NCBI GenBank assembly: GCA_000711775.1
Contig: ARYC01000051.1
Coordinates: forward strand, 1-64,000
From: Oxytricha trifallax
Taxonomy: Eukaryota > Ciliophora > Spirotrichea > Sporadotrichida > Oxytrichidae
Direction of reading: 5' to 3'
Length of the DNA: 64,000 bases
Below, in pieces: positions 22,771-36,500 of this stretch. The notes under the pieces are model-generated. The model saw nothing but the letters and a program-made list of their open reading frames with translations, was not told the DNA's origin and made no database searches. Every line of letters begins with the position of its first letter. Within the stretch, counting starts at the first letter, position 1. The translations under genes and the position numbers were made by a program.

Positions 22771-23782
22771 ATATTAAGCGAGTATAATCAAAATGTGGAG
22801 ACTGTTATAAATAAATCAAAAATGAATACAATTAGGATTATTTTCATATTAGTATAGATTAACTAAAAATCAAACTGTAGCTATTTCGAATTATAATCAT
22901 GTGTTTATTTATCAATATACATTTAATTAATTAAACATGGAGAATTCTGATTATTATTTTTTTTTACTTTTCCAAATCATTTCTATTTTAGGGCATCGAA
23001 CTAGTTGCTGATGTTTTCTCATTCGACATTCCTAGATAATTTTTTTGAGATATCTTCACCATATCTTCATGGTATCTTCAGGGTATCTTCCTCAAAAATC
23101 AAAAAATTCAAAAATAATAAAATTAACAATAATAATAGCAATAATAGCAATAGTAGTAACAATAACAACAATAAATCAAACAGATTAAATTAAAATTAGA
23201 GTCTGATTGAAATTCTTAAGGAATTTCAAAATTATAAAAAACTGTGTTTTGTTTCATGTTAATTATCCTCATCTTAATTATCGTCTTTTACATTAGGTCA
23301 ATATACTATGAATTTTTAGAAAATTTGGATTTTTATAGAAAAATCCCCAGACTCTAATTTTAATTTAATCTGTTTGATTTATTGTTGTTATTGTTACTAC
23401 TATTGCTATTATTGCTATTATTATTGTTAATTTTATTATTTTTGAATTTTTTGATTTTTGAGGAAGATACCCTGAAGATACCATCAAGATATGGTGAAGA
23501 TATCTCAAAAAAATTATCTAGGAATGGTGAATGAGAAAGCAGCAGCAACTAGTTCGATGCCCTAAAATAGAAATGATTTGGAAAAGTCAAAAAAAATAAT
23601 AATCAGAATTCTCCATGTTTAATTAATTAAATGTATATTGTTAAATAAACACATGATTATAATTCGAAATAGCTACAGTTTGATTTTTAGTTAATCTATA
23701 CTAATATGAAAATAATCCTAATTGTATTCATTTTTGATTTATTTATAACAGTCTCCACATTTTGATTATACTCGCTTAATAT
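22771..23782. mobile_element. Palindromic element, 435-bp arms
   Basis: Arms 22771-23205 and 23348-23782, loop 142 bp, starting ATATTAAGCGAGTATAATC and ending with its complement. Each arm contains a run of ATATCTTC-like units and an AAT/AAC triplet run, so each arm also shows the same 62-codon frame (23005-23193 plus, 23360-23548 minus). These frames differ by several replacements and are low-complexity, so they are not called as genes. Confidence 0.8.
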
Positions 23783-25259
23783 TAAACTAAAATTAAAGTT
23801 AGATTCAATATATTTTCATTTATAATCAAGTTTATACACCATTATATATTTATTATAATTTAAAGGAATTAAGTGATTGTAATTATTTATGATTTTCTTT
23901 CTCAAATAATACAGTTAAAGATATTAATAAAATTACTTAAAGTTAAATTACTATTCAGAAACATCCAATAAGACCATTGCTAATATACTTTTGAATTAGC
24001 ATATTTTTGGGGTTATTTTTAGTACTTTTTTATTAAAATTGTCGATTTCTTTATAACATGGTAAACATTTTTTATTGTTTAAATTAGCAGTTTTATTTTA
24101 CTGAATTTTTCTTTAAAATAAGAAATCTCAAATAGATTAAATAATAAAGGAATCTTTATTCTTAAATTTATAGTAAAATTAGAAAAATAAAACTTAACAT
24201 TATTAATAATGATTATGATTCCTTTTAATAAGTTAAGAATTTTTTAAACCTCTCTTTTTTCAATAACAAAATTTAAAATTAATTGTCAACAATTTATTTT
24301 AGATTTAATTAATTTATTTTAATCTTACATATGAATATTTACAATAAATATTGAAATATTATGATAACTTAAAATAAAATATAAAATTATAATTAAATCC
24401 TTAACTTACTTTTATATTTTGTATGTCACCTGCGAGCCTTTCATTTAAAAATAATCGCTTCTAATATATCGGCCAAAAATAAAACATTTCTTTTATATTC
24501 TTTTATTTGAACTATATTATTTGGTATTTTTATTGAGTGTCTTTAAGTTATTAGGGAGGTTTTAGATTCCTTATTTATTTCACTAATCAAGAAATATTTA
24601 TTATAATAAGTAAATTAAGTATTTATTTTATTAATATAAACTGATAATTTTATTTAGATATATTTAAATTATAGTATTTATTAAGAGATACATAGTTTTT
24701 CTAAAGTTAAAATTTAAAAAGTTTTGTATCGAAAAAAATATTAGTTAGAAAACTGTGCAAATAATTATATTTTAAGTAATTATAACATAATTTTTTATTT
24801 ATAGTTTGAAAATAAATTAGTTTTAATAATTAAATAAATTCATCAATTTTTAAAAATAATTTAATAGTATTATTGCAATATTTAAATACTAATGTTATTA
24901 AGAAATCTATGATAATTTATTTTTAAAAAATATCCAGTAAATAAAGAATATAAAAACAATTAATATTCTTTAAATATATTAATTTTTTATCGATGAATAA
25001 TAAATATTAAGGGTAAATAATTTAAAAGATAATCGATATTTTTTAATATATTATTCTCAAATAACAATAGAATTGAAATGAAATAAATAGGAAAATGCAA
25101 TCAATTATTTTAAATAATTCCTTAAAAACGACGGAAATTGATTACTAAAACTAAAAAATAAATATCTTTAGTATCACGTGCAAAAATATAATCATCTCAT
25201 AGGGATTGATTATACGCAAAAAGCTGTAATAAATAAATAAACAATTAAAAAATATGAAT
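23783..25259. other. AT-rich DNA, nothing recognised
   Basis: No coding signal, repeats or element ends were noticed. Confidence 0.5.
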
Positions 25260-25261
25260 TT

Positions 25262-25640
25262 GCAACCATCTTGTTCCATTCAGTCAATAAGGCTTATGAA
25301 ATTGAATTCCGCCGAATACGATTCTCAATTTCATGCTTGCAATAATACTTATGCCAAAGTCACCGATAACAGAGGTTTCTTGCAGTGAAGGTGGCGCTAA
25401 CATCAAAAGTAAATTGATGTTTTTGCGTTATCTCTTTTAAATTAGTTGTGAATGAAGTCAAAAATTTGTTGTAGTATGCCCTGATCTTCATAGTTAGGAT
25501 GTAAATTATGCTAACAGTAATTGCATGATCTTTTCTCACAAACTCTTTAGCAAAAGTTCAATCATAGATTGTTCTTAATCTTCATTTTCATCGATTCATC
25601 ATTCGACAAGTTTATGGCGGTATATTATAATACAAAATGA
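25262..25640. other. GC-richer island, candidate coding segment
   Basis: About 380 bp less AT-rich than its surroundings, with frames open on both strands under the UAR=Gln code. Minus: RAYYNKFLTSFTTNLKEITQ, then KHQFTFDVSATFTARNLCYR to UGA. A second minus frame reads VCEKRSCNYCQHNLHPNYED. Plus: NKAYEIEFRRIRFSISCLQQ to UGA. None dominates and no family was recognised. It may be a macronuclear-destined segment whose strand cannot be fixed without the macronuclear sequence. Confidence 0.3.
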
Positions 25641-26509
25641 ATGAAAATCTTTGGTACGATGCTAAAATCTTTACTCGTTCTACTTAAATAATACTGCTTA
25701 TAAAATATTTTTTTCAAAATGCCATCCATTATTAATTATCATCATTGACAGGGAGATTGAAGAGCAGCGATAAGTAAAATAATTCTAACTAATTAATTAT
25801 TTGTTTATCAAAATTATTATTAAGTCATCTTTAATAGAGCAAATTACAATTAACTTTTTAGTAAAACTTATTGCATTATTCTAATTTTTCCTTTTCTAGT
25901 GCATTTTTATAATAGTTGAATCTTATTTTTCACAAGACACTTATAATTTAATTGAAACTATTTCAAACATATTATTTTTAATTTATGCGGAAGTTTTAAA
26001 TAAATATAATCATCGAAAGCCAAGATCCTAAACATTCTAGATAGAAAATATTTACCTTTAACTTAAATTGATATAATCACATTTTTTAATTAGTGATTTA
26101 AATAAAGCCAACTTCTTATCTAATGTCATAAATTGGTTAAATTAATTTAATACCAAAATATCTCCATTTCTAACATTTTATTTCTTGTCATTTCATTAAA
26201 TTTTAGTTTTTATATATTTAAAGATCCTTTTTTTTAATATAATTTGACTATTAAAAGTATAAGCTTTTCTTTTTTCTAGTTATATTCATTTAGTTTATTT
26301 TTTTAATTAATTTGCTACGAAAATATACATTTTATATTTTTTTGCTTTTTTTATATTAATTTTATACAAAATTTATTAAGACTGTTATACCTAAATATAA
26401 GCGATAATTAGCAAAAAGTAATTAAAAATTTTTATATTATTTATAAAACTCTGTAAAAAAAATTAAAAGGCAAGAAAGTATTTTCAAATTTAAATATCTT
26501 ATTATCATA
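25641..26509. other. AT-rich DNA, nothing recognised
   Basis: AT-rich spacer between two GC-richer islands. No feature was seen. Confidence 0.5.
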
Positions 26510-26935
26510 TTAACAAATATTATAAAAATAATAAATATATAATATTTTTATTATTTTTATAAAAGCTTTAAGGAAATTTAGACTGGGGCTTAATCCAGCC
26601 AAATAGATATTTAGATTTTTTCCTTCAACCTTTTGACTTTCGACACCATAAGTTAACTCTCCTTGGGTTATTGAGGAGGCAAGTTCGGGCATCTGGCTCA
26701 TACTAATATGCCACCAAATTGGGTAGGCAAGGGGAACAGGCGGGACGCCCTGTGTGGTCTAGCAGTCTTTTGAGCTACTCAATGAATTCTTCTATTTACT
26801 ACCATGACTCACTTTCTTAGTGAGTGCTTATGTTTCGAGTAAAACCCCTTCTATATAAAGACTTTTGTTTGGCTGAGAGGAGAAAACCCCGAGAGACACT
26901 CTGCTATAAATTTTTTTTGTAAGGTTTTTCCTCAT
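26510..26935 (-). CDS. Open frame of 141 codons downstream of a double UGA
   Basis: Minus-strand frame from ATG (26933-26935) to the last codon before AT-rich DNA. It reads MRKNLTKKIYSRVSLGVF, later TTQGVPPVPLAYPIWWHI and MPELASSITQGELTYGVESQ. The GC-rich part stops at about 26578; the last 20 or so codons run into AT-rich DNA and look non-coding. It is in the same frame as the upstream coding piece 26942-27208 and follows directly after its tandem UGA UGA. It could be a separate segment, a 3' untranslated region open by chance, or read-through sequence. No domain was recognised. Confidence 0.3.
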
Positions 26936-26941
26936 TTTTCA

Positions 26942-27208
26942 TCAGCAAATAGATTGCAACTTGAGTTCCAAACAGTCTGTCACTTAACTCCTACCCTATT
27001 CTTGATGAACTAAACCACAAGTTTCAAGAATCGGTGGATCATTTAGTTCTAACACGACTTATATTGGTCTACGTTTTAATTAGTGTGCTCCCCCTATACG
27101 TTGCCTGATTTATTTTGAGGAGATTCTCAGATCCGAGAAGTAAAAGCCGAGTGCCTTCACAATTTTGAACTCCGGGGTACCGGAATACTTACGAATAGAT
27201 CGTAACTC
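26942..27208 (-). CDS. Candidate coding segment (MDS), 88 aa to UGA
   Basis: Minus-strand frame within a GC-rich island (26578-27215). It reads RSIRKYSGTPEFKIVKALGF, then YFSDLRISSKQIRQRIGGAH, then QVVLELNDPPILETCGLV and ends CLELKLQSIC followed by UGA UGA (26939-26944). Composition is typical of ciliate coding DNA (purine-rich sense strand, charged residues spaced in hydrophobic stretches), and in-frame UAA and UAG codons are present as Gln. No start codon is visible: the sequence passes into AT-rich DNA at about 27215, which would be an MDS boundary, so only the C-terminal part of a protein is here. The family was not recognised. Confidence 0.5.
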
Positions 27209-27215
27209 TAAAGAT

Positions 27216-30200
27216 ATATTTAATATTAAATATTTTAATGAAGAAAGGAGTCTCATTGTTTTTTTATATAGGCCATACTAATTAATACATGAATTTATAT
27301 ATATATATACTAATGCTTAATTTGTGAAACAAAAGTTACAAAAATCTTTATGTATATTAGCTGGTAAAACACATCAAAACTAAACATCCTAATGAAAAAG
27401 CAGAGGAGTGCATCTTGAAGTTGATCAAAGATTGCCAATAAGACTCTTTGTTTAAATTTCATAAATTTTAATAGAATTTATAAATAAAAATATAACATAA
27501 AGTTTGAATCATCAATTTCGATTGTTAAAATCATGACGTAATAGGTTACTCAGTTTAAATAAGAACAAACATATTGTAATAAATAATTATAATTTGTTTT
27601 AATAAATATTAAGTAAAAGAAATTAAAATGGCTTTTATTTGACGATTATTAAGGATTAAATTTAGAGGATTACTAAAAACTGTTTGGAAATTTATATTGA
27701 ACAGATTTAAAACAAAGAGTACATGATTTATAACATTTCTTAAATTACTAAATCTACTTAAATCTTGTATAACTCAACTATTTGAATTTACAAGTACATT
27801 TTCGCTAAATTTAACAAGAAATTGTACCAAAGACAAATTTATTTCTCCAAAATTTATAAAAATATATTATAATTATTTACATTCTCTTTAAAATAGTCCT
27901 ACGTTCTCAATTTTAAAATTTAAACACAAAATTTATTAATAATAATTATTAATATAATTTAAATTTAATTCCAAAATTTTAATTGAGTTTGAATTACTTA
28001 CTATTAAATATAGAATTATAATGATAATTTAATTTTCTAATATCTTTAGAATTAATCAAAAACTTCAATTCAAAATTCTCAAAACAAAAATTTAAAATAA
28101 AACACTCACCAAGAATTTTTGAGTAAAAACGATGATCCACAAATACTCGTCCAATTAATGAAGAAAAATTAAATTGGGAAAATTAATATATAAAAATAAA
28201 AGGCAGAAACTAAATTGAAAATAAAGCATCATTATTGCAATAATATTAAATTTTGTTAGAAATATCTAAAAATATGTTTAGACGAATAAATTTTTGAATA
28301 TTTTGCTTTTTTAGTTGAATCATTAAGATAATTATCAAAAAGTTTTTGAGTATTCAAAGTATTTTTATTAAGTAAAAATCTTATTCTAAACAATAAATTA
28401 ATGATAGATATTGAAAATTCTTGACAATCTTACTAATAAAATATATCCCAAATGAGAATGATCCGCATATTTTAACTTTTCCATCATTTCATCTAAACTT
28501 TAGAATTTGATTTGCCTGGTATATTTATTATAATTTTTACGATTAGATTTAATTTTATTTCCTTTTTTGCTTCTCGAATGATATATAAATATTTTTGTCA
28601 TGGATAGCACTAAAGTAAAACACACACATTTTTACAACCCCTAATAAATAATATGAAGTTATTGTCGAAAGTCTTTATTTTATTTTTCATAAATATACAA
28701 GATTCATATTTATTTGTTAAGAACTATTTGCATTTAAATATTTTAAAAAGTTTCAACAAAAAAATATTATCCAAATACATTTATATGCTTAAATTTTCCC
28801 ATTTTTTAAATATTATTAGTTATGAAAACTTAATAACTTAACATTTTAATTAACTTATTTATTTTCTATAATCAGTTATTTTCATTTTTTACTATTTTTT
28901 GTTTTGACTAAATATATAAGCAAAAAATATTTTTTTTTCATTTGCACATAAAATTGTAAACCTATAATATGATTAAAAATTAATTTTTAGTTTCTATATA
29001 AATTGGAGGCGAAAAGAAAAATAATGAAGTTAAAGTGGTGTTTTAAAGATTAAAAAAACACTTATAAAAAGAAATTGGTTTATTTATTGAAAACGAAACA
29101 TCATTCATGTTAAAAGAAGGCATAATTTTATGAAAAAATAAAAATTTACTTGCTTGGAAATTCCACTCTCAGTAAACTTTTTAAAGGTGAAAGCTTCTTG
29201 TTTCTAATTTTGTTTTATTTTCTCAAATAAAATGTACACGAATATTAATTAATATTCTAATTTATCTGTGGTTGATATCTTTAATAATTATCTTGTAGTG
29301 TAATTAGGATAATCCACTTTATATATTTTTATTAATAAACTCAAGTAAATAAAGGGATATTAAAAACATATTTTTCTATGCACTTTCATATTAGCTTTTA
29401 GGTCTTATGTAGATGAACTTAAAAAGTTATCAAAAAAATGATATTTTAGTTATTATCAATAATCATATAACTTAGTTGTAGTAAAAATCTTCTGCTATAA
29501 AATTTATTATATATCAAGAAATAATGAAATGGCTGTTAAAAACATAATTTTATATAATTCATTCATCTAAATTTTGCAAAAGCGGTTGTTAATTCTTGCT
29601 CTAATAAATATATAAGCAAAACTGGATCTTTTGCTTATATCTCATTTTCAATTAGGAAATTGAAAATATATGTAAAATTAATTTCATTTTTTAGTATTTT
29701 ATTCGATTGTTATTCACTAGTATATGTAATTGATTTTCATAAAAATATTTCTTTTACTTTGTAATATCTCTGAATTATAAACCATTAAAAGCCTAGGGAA
29801 TTTGTGACGTTTAATAACATATCCTTAAGCCAATTGATTTGTGAATAAATTGTAAAAATAATCAGTCTGATGCTGCTAAAATTTCAAGTGTGTCTCAGGC
29901 TTAGAATTAAGCTTTTTTCTTATCATATTCTATGTTAAGTGACATGAAGACATTATTGTTAAAGTATATTATGGAAACAGCCTTACTAAAGAAGTGTAAT
30001 TAAAAATAAGCTTGATATGAGCACTTTTATCATCATTTCCATCACATAACAAAGGAAAAATATTTTTATGACATTTATATTTTTATTAATTTCATATTTT
30101 GTTAGCTTTTTTATTTATTAATAACTATTCTACTTAATTCTGTAAATATTTTTATATTTTCTAAAGATATTTTGTTCGCCTATCTTAGTAGACTTTGATA

Positions 30201-30907
30201 GTAAGCTTCTAATAATGTTAATGATTTCAACTTTTATTCCAAAATTATTATGCACATTATCTAATATCCAATACATAATTACCAATCTAATCATAAATAA
30301 AACTAATTAAAATGTAAGTTACATCATTTTGTTTTACAAAAGCTGCATCTACTTGTCAGATTAAGAAATTTTCTGTGAAATCTCAAAAATTTTCTCAAAG
30401 TCAGATTATTTTATTTTAAAATTTATAGATTGTCATAAACATACCCAAATATTCGCATATAAATCCATTTAATTATAATTATTCACCTCAACTCTTTATA
30501 AACAATAAACATATGTATTCCCTCTATTTTATTTCATCAATATCAATTTTTTAATTTAAATTTTGCAAGTTAACAAAACGTTTTGACAATTTTTTCATGA
30601 AAATTAATCAGATATTTTATATTATAAACATTCATGAATTAAATATTTAAGAAAAAGATAAAAATTAATATAACTTATTTATCGAAATACTATTTTTAAT
30701 TTATCCTGCAATATAAGAATAAAAATAGCATCCAAAAATAAGATGATAAGGTTATAAAAATTAAAATATATACAAATTTGTGTATTTTATAGTCAATTTA
30801 ATCTTGAATTTAATTAATAATAATAAAAATTTTATAAAATATTATAATATTTATATAAATTAAAGGTGAATGAAAAGAATTCAACTTAATAACAATCAAG
30901 CATCAAA
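27216..30907. other. AT-rich DNA, nothing recognised
   Basis: AT-rich non-coding stretch. A block at 27290-27366 (AT run, AATGCTTAATTTGTGAAAC, ATTAGCTGGTAAA) has a diverged relative at 34130-34213, suggesting an old dispersed repeat. Confidence 0.45.
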
Positions 30908-31177
30908 GGGGGAAGTCTTTTGCTCCTTTCGGTTGTTTCCCGCCTTCAACATTCAAATTTATATTATTTGGCAATGACATAGAATAATTATAAACTTTGA
31001 AAATTATATATTAGAAAAAGTTTTTTATTATATGTTTATGGTCATTGAAATTGGGATTTTTATCATTCTAATATATATATAATATATTGTCAAATAATAT
31101 ATATATTTGAATAATGAGGGCAAGAAACTACCAAAGGGATCAGGAAATTTCTTTTTTCGGGGAAGGATACTTCTCCC
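30908..31177. mobile_element. Small element with G-rich inverted ends
   Basis: Left end GGGGGAAGTC and right end ACTTCTCCC are inverted, with further inverted matches inside (TTTCCCGCC against GGGCAAGAAAC, TTCCCCGAAAA). The inner left sequence GCCTTCAACATTCAAATTTA resembles the element at 61895 (GCCCCCAACATTAAATTTTA). It is non-coding and about 270 bp. It probably belongs to the same MITE-like family as 61895-62317 but is more decayed; no target duplication was found. Confidence 0.45.
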
Positions 31178-33258
31178 TAAGCATTCTAAACCTTAAAAAA
31201 AGACTAAAATTTATTTAAATTATTATTAATTTTTATTTGATTTATTTTTATCATTTTTTAATAAAATAATATACATAGTTAAAGTTTAAGTAATGATGAA
31301 AATGGAGTGAATAATAATTAAACCCTTATTTTATAATATCTTATTATTTTATTTTATCAATCAGTTCTTTATAATAAATTATATAATTAAGCAGAAAAAA
31401 AATAAGTCAAAATATTAATTAATGAGCAAACATCATTATTAGGGAAAAGAAAACTATAAATAATTTATTTTTTTAATTAAAAAGAAAACAATTGATGGAT
31501 CATTTTGCAGATTAAACTGATTTAAAAATTGATGAATGCAAATTTGCCTTAAAATCATCAATAAAAAGTTATAAATATAAAATATAATTAATTAATAAAT
31601 ATATAATATATTAAATCCTGCAGCTTACTTGGGAGTGCTTAATAGGATATCTGCAATTAAATTAAAATGAAAAATGTCAAAAAGACGATGTTCAATTCCT
31701 AAAAAAATATAATATTCAACGATCAAAAATTAAAAATATTTATTGTGTGAAATAAATTGTAAATAATTTTTTAATTATTTACAAAACTAAAGGTCTTTTT
31801 TATTCTAATTATAGAATAAAATTAAGGTATATTTTCTCAATAATCCTTGTCAATATTAACTACTTAATATAATTTTTTGTCTCTATGATTTTTCTAAATT
31901 GAAAAAATAGTGCATTATTAAGCATATTGATAATATAGCTATCCATAATAAAAAAATAATCCTAATCATTTTACTTTTTATGAAAAAATTATACTCTTTA
32001 TTTAACATAAAATATGTGAGGATTTATTTTTAATTTAGTCTAATCGATGCAACTAGAACAATTATTGTGTATGAAAAATTGTATTTTTATTCTTTCTAAA
32101 TTTTATCATGATTAACACTTAGACCCAAATAATGTCCACCATTCGAATTACATAGTTAAGTTTTTTTGCTCTATAAACTTAAATCTAGATTTTTTAATCA
32201 AATAGATAGTTACATTTCTAAAGTACTTGTGCATTTAATATTAAACTTATATTTTTTTAAGGAATACCTTTATTTACTTCCCATAAAATAGCATACTGCT
32301 GAACTCCCACAGTTTATAGTTTTGTACTTTAATATTTGTTATATTCAATTTCTAATAAACTTTAAAAAAAATTTTATAGTGATTTCAAGTTTTAATCTCA
32401 CTTTATAATTGAATGTTATTTAAATAAGAATATATTACAAGCATCATATTGGATACAATTTACAAATTTCCTAATTTTTAAATATAATTAACTGATTTTA
32501 TCATGTAAATTACAAAAAATAAATAAAGTAAATTGCATTTAATAATATTAAAATGCCAAATTTTTGAAATATTTGACCTATAATTTTTAAAATAATTATT
32601 ATTTATAGCTAATCAATTTTATAAACAGCGAAATAAAAAGCCATTTATAATATGATCATTTCAAAACAACAGTTCTTTCACATTTCTTATAATTTTTAAA
32701 TTGTTATCCCATCCTGTGTATTATATTATTATATAAAAGTTAAAATCTAAAAATCATTTTTAAAAAAAGTTTTAGGATTTTAAATCAAAAATAATAATAT
32801 AAAGCTATCTCTCCAACTTCATATTTATTAAATAATAATTTTTAAAATAAATATACTTAATTATTTAATTCCTTTGATTTATTCTTTTTCTCTTAAATAA
32901 ATAAATATTAATGTAAATTATATTGTTCTCATCAAAAACCTTAAATAGTTCAGAGATAATATAATTTTGAGAGTTATGCACTTCAAACAATTCAAGATCT
33001 TTAATTTTTAGTTAATTGTGTATTTATTAATAATCGATTAAATAACATGTTATAAGTATTATTTCATGTAAATGTTTTAATATGAAATTATTTTATTATA
33101 TGAATTCGATTAAATATTTAAATAAAAATCTTTAATAATAGAGAACCCAGTAAAATTCACAAATAAAATAAGTTTAGGGTTAATCATCTAACAATAGTTT
33201 GAGAAAATAATAATAATAATTTAATTCTATTATTAATGTTATAATAATGACTAATGAC
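31178..33258. other. AT-rich DNA, nothing recognised
   Basis: No coding signal or element ends were noticed. Confidence 0.5.
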
Positions 33259-33525
33259 ATAAAACCCCATAGAATAATTAATACAGGAAGATTGGGGTTT
33301 AGAACAATTAAATGAAAAATTTATTATTATTCGCTTATAATTATAATGTTTGGGCTAATTATTAAAACTATTGGCTTGAATAATTGTCTCTATAAAATAA
33401 ACTAATCAGAAAGTGTAAATTTAATTTTAGCCTAATTATATTTATTTACAGCCAATAATTATTAAATTTAATTTAATCATTCTTAACCCCAATTCTCATG
33501 TCTTAATTGATCTATGGGGTTTTAT
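33259..33525. mobile_element. 267-bp element with AAAACCCC inverted ends
   Basis: Inverted repeats of about 46 bp at 33259-33304 and 33480-33525. Both begin ATAAAACCCCATAGA when read inward and carry a second block ATTGGGGTT(T/A)AGAA. The inside is AT-rich and non-coding. The tips carry one unit of the hypotrich telomere repeat (C4A4), but the rest is unlike the TBE ends, so it is a separate MITE-type family. Confidence 0.65.
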
Positions 33526-36500
33526 TTGTATTCAATCTTTAAATAAAAATGAATTCATAAATAAAGAGATTATATTATTTAATTGAATTTAATGATTTTT
33601 ATAAATTTGAGAAAGCTGTCTAATGATAATAGCGAATCTCAATATCAGACTAGTTTTTAATTAAATCTAGATGAGCATTAAATGCTTAAGGATGAAGACA
33701 ATATACTTTATTGATATATTTATATGTGCTAAATAATATATTAATTAATAATAAAAATTATAATTGATAACAGAATTAAAATGTGCCCTTAAATACATAT
33801 TTTATTAGAAATTAAAAAAATAATATAAGTTTAGTCCTTCTAGATTCCTCTTAAATTTTAAATCATTTTTTTGTTTTAAATTACATAAAAATCGATAGTA
33901 CAAAATATTGAATCAAACTTTTCTTTAGATATCTCATTATATATTATTTATTATTAAAAAATGTGTCAATAGAAGATTCTTTGAAACCTTACAAAATTAT
34001 GATCTTTATATTGCTATAAAATTAACTTATTTAAATAGAATTCAAATTTCTCAAGAAATTGTATAAAATACATATTTTTAGAGTGCCCATCTCTAGGCTG
34101 TAAGAAGTCGTCATTCGTAAACAAGGGCTGACATATATATAATCTAAGTTTTAAAATAATTGTTAAATGCTTGATTTGTTAAACAGTGTACTACAGGAAC
34201 TATTAGCTGGTAAATATTTAATAATCATTATATATTAAAATATGTTTTTTGTAAAAATAAATAAAATTTTTGAATTAATAAATTTTCCTCTTAAATTCAG
34301 TCATTTAATCGTAATCCAATTAGGAATTTAATACTTATAAATTTTTCAGTAAACTTTTATGATTCAATATTCATATAAACTCTATTTAAGGTAGTTTTTA
34401 TGCAAAAATTTTAGCTGAAAAACTTGTAAACTTGAATTAATTTTTTTACTAACTTAAATTTGGATTATTTTGCATTTTTTTCTGAGTAAAAATTACATGA
34501 TTGCCCATTTTTAATTCAAAAATAATTCGTAAATAAACTTTTATAAAAGAATAATTGATTTATCAAGGTTAATAATTAAATTTACTAATTTTTATATAAT
34601 ATAAATAATATAAAACATAAATTGATTAATTCTAGATAATAATGTCAAAGGATTCTTAATTTTGCAAAGAGTAAAGTTTATAAATAAATATTCGCTTTTG
34701 TTATAGGAATTAATTATTTATTGAAAGTAAATTAGAGAGTTTCAATCAGAAATTTTGAAATTTTGATTGAGATAATATTTCTATCATATTAACGATTTAA
34801 CCTTCTACTTAACAATTATATATAAATTTACTTTCTTATTCTATAATATATATTGATTTATTTCAATTTATTTATTTTTCATTTATTTGCGTAGATTATT
34901 TCACTTCAATTAACGTGAAGCTATTATAATATTATAGTAGAAGAAGTCATTAATTTTATTAAATTCTTAGATTTTTTTTGAATATTTTAGAATTAAAATA
35001 GTTAATTTCAATTATTAATTGTGGAAGTTAAATTAAAGCTTAAAATAAAATTTTTAAAGTTCGAAAATTCTAAAAATAATGAATTTAAAATTTAATTTAA
35101 AAAAGATTTACTCTCTAAAAATAAAAAAATTAAATCAAATTAAAGTAATATAGACGACTTAGTACCATGAAAACCGAATGAAATACTTATTGTAATTAAT
35201 TTCTTTTGCAAAAAAAAGAAATTAAATTTTTTAATATGATAAATTAAATTAAATAAGACTAAACTTGTATTTGTTGAAATACTGTAATATTGAATATTCA
35301 AGCAAGAAAAGTAATGAATTTTATGTTTGTTTAACAAATTGAACTCTTCATAGTCTATTTTGATTGATAATTATATAGGAAAAGTACCATAACATTTAAG
35401 ATAAATAATTAATTCATTTTAGTAATTAAAAATATTAAGGGTTTTGATTTTTGAAGCAAGAGTCCATTAATGACCTTCACTCAGCATGTTATAAATTTGA
35501 ATTTAATTACAGAATACCTCAATCATATTAAGGATTCAATCCTCAAATCTTAAAAAAATATATATTAATATTCATTTTTTTATTTAATCTTATGAAATGA
35601 TCTGCATTTAGTGACTAAGATTTAAAGTAAATTTGGATTGAAATACTTATTTAATAATTAAAGTTACGTTAATAATTTTTATATTACTTTCCTATTATAC
35701 TATAATATGATATATAAAAAATCAACGACATAATAGATTAACAATGAATTATTTCAAACAAATAACCTCTATGACTTAAATTAAGGGACGGAGTCATAAT
35801 ATCATTAATTAATTCATTACCCAAAAATTTAATTTTATTGTGTTGTACTTTAATATATGGGGGCTCTCCTTTTAAATAAAATTTTAGGATATCACAGTAA
35901 TAATAATTCTTAAATTATTTCCTTTATTCAAAAGAAAAGGATTCATGATAAAAATTATATTATATGTTTACGAATTTAGTAAAATATTATCTTCACATTC
36001 TTTTTATGAATATTGCTTTCTGTAATACTCAATATTTTAAACTAAGATTAGCACAAAAAAACAGGTTTAATTATGCTAATTATTTATGCTTTTATTTGGT
36101 GTTGAGCTATTTCGATTCACTACATCTTTAGTCAAAACAATATATTTCTAGTTATATTTAAAAATAAACAATATTTCTTAACTTTTATTTATTATGCAGT
36201 GAATGAAAAAATCTTTTCTTATAAACATTGGAAAAAGAAGCTATTAATCCACACAAGATAATGAAATCTTACTAGAATTTAAATTGACTTATTTTTGAAT
36301 GTAATAAAAGTGATATTTAATGTTATGATTTATTTAAAAATAATTGGTAAACAATTAATATAAGGATAATTGTATTCAAATTAAAATTTAAATTAGAGAC
36401 AGCATCATATATAAAATTAATAGAGAGAGCATTTTCTAGATAAAATTAATTTCGTTTTTAGTAAATTTGTTTATGCTTCTTTGCTTTACTGCAAATTCAT

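Noticed and set aside
23005..23548. Two near-identical 62-codon frames on opposite strands (23005-23193 plus, 23360-23548 minus)
   Set aside because: They are the same sequence seen in the two arms of a palindrome, built from ATATCTTC-like and AAT/AAC repeats. The replacements between them show no coding constraint.
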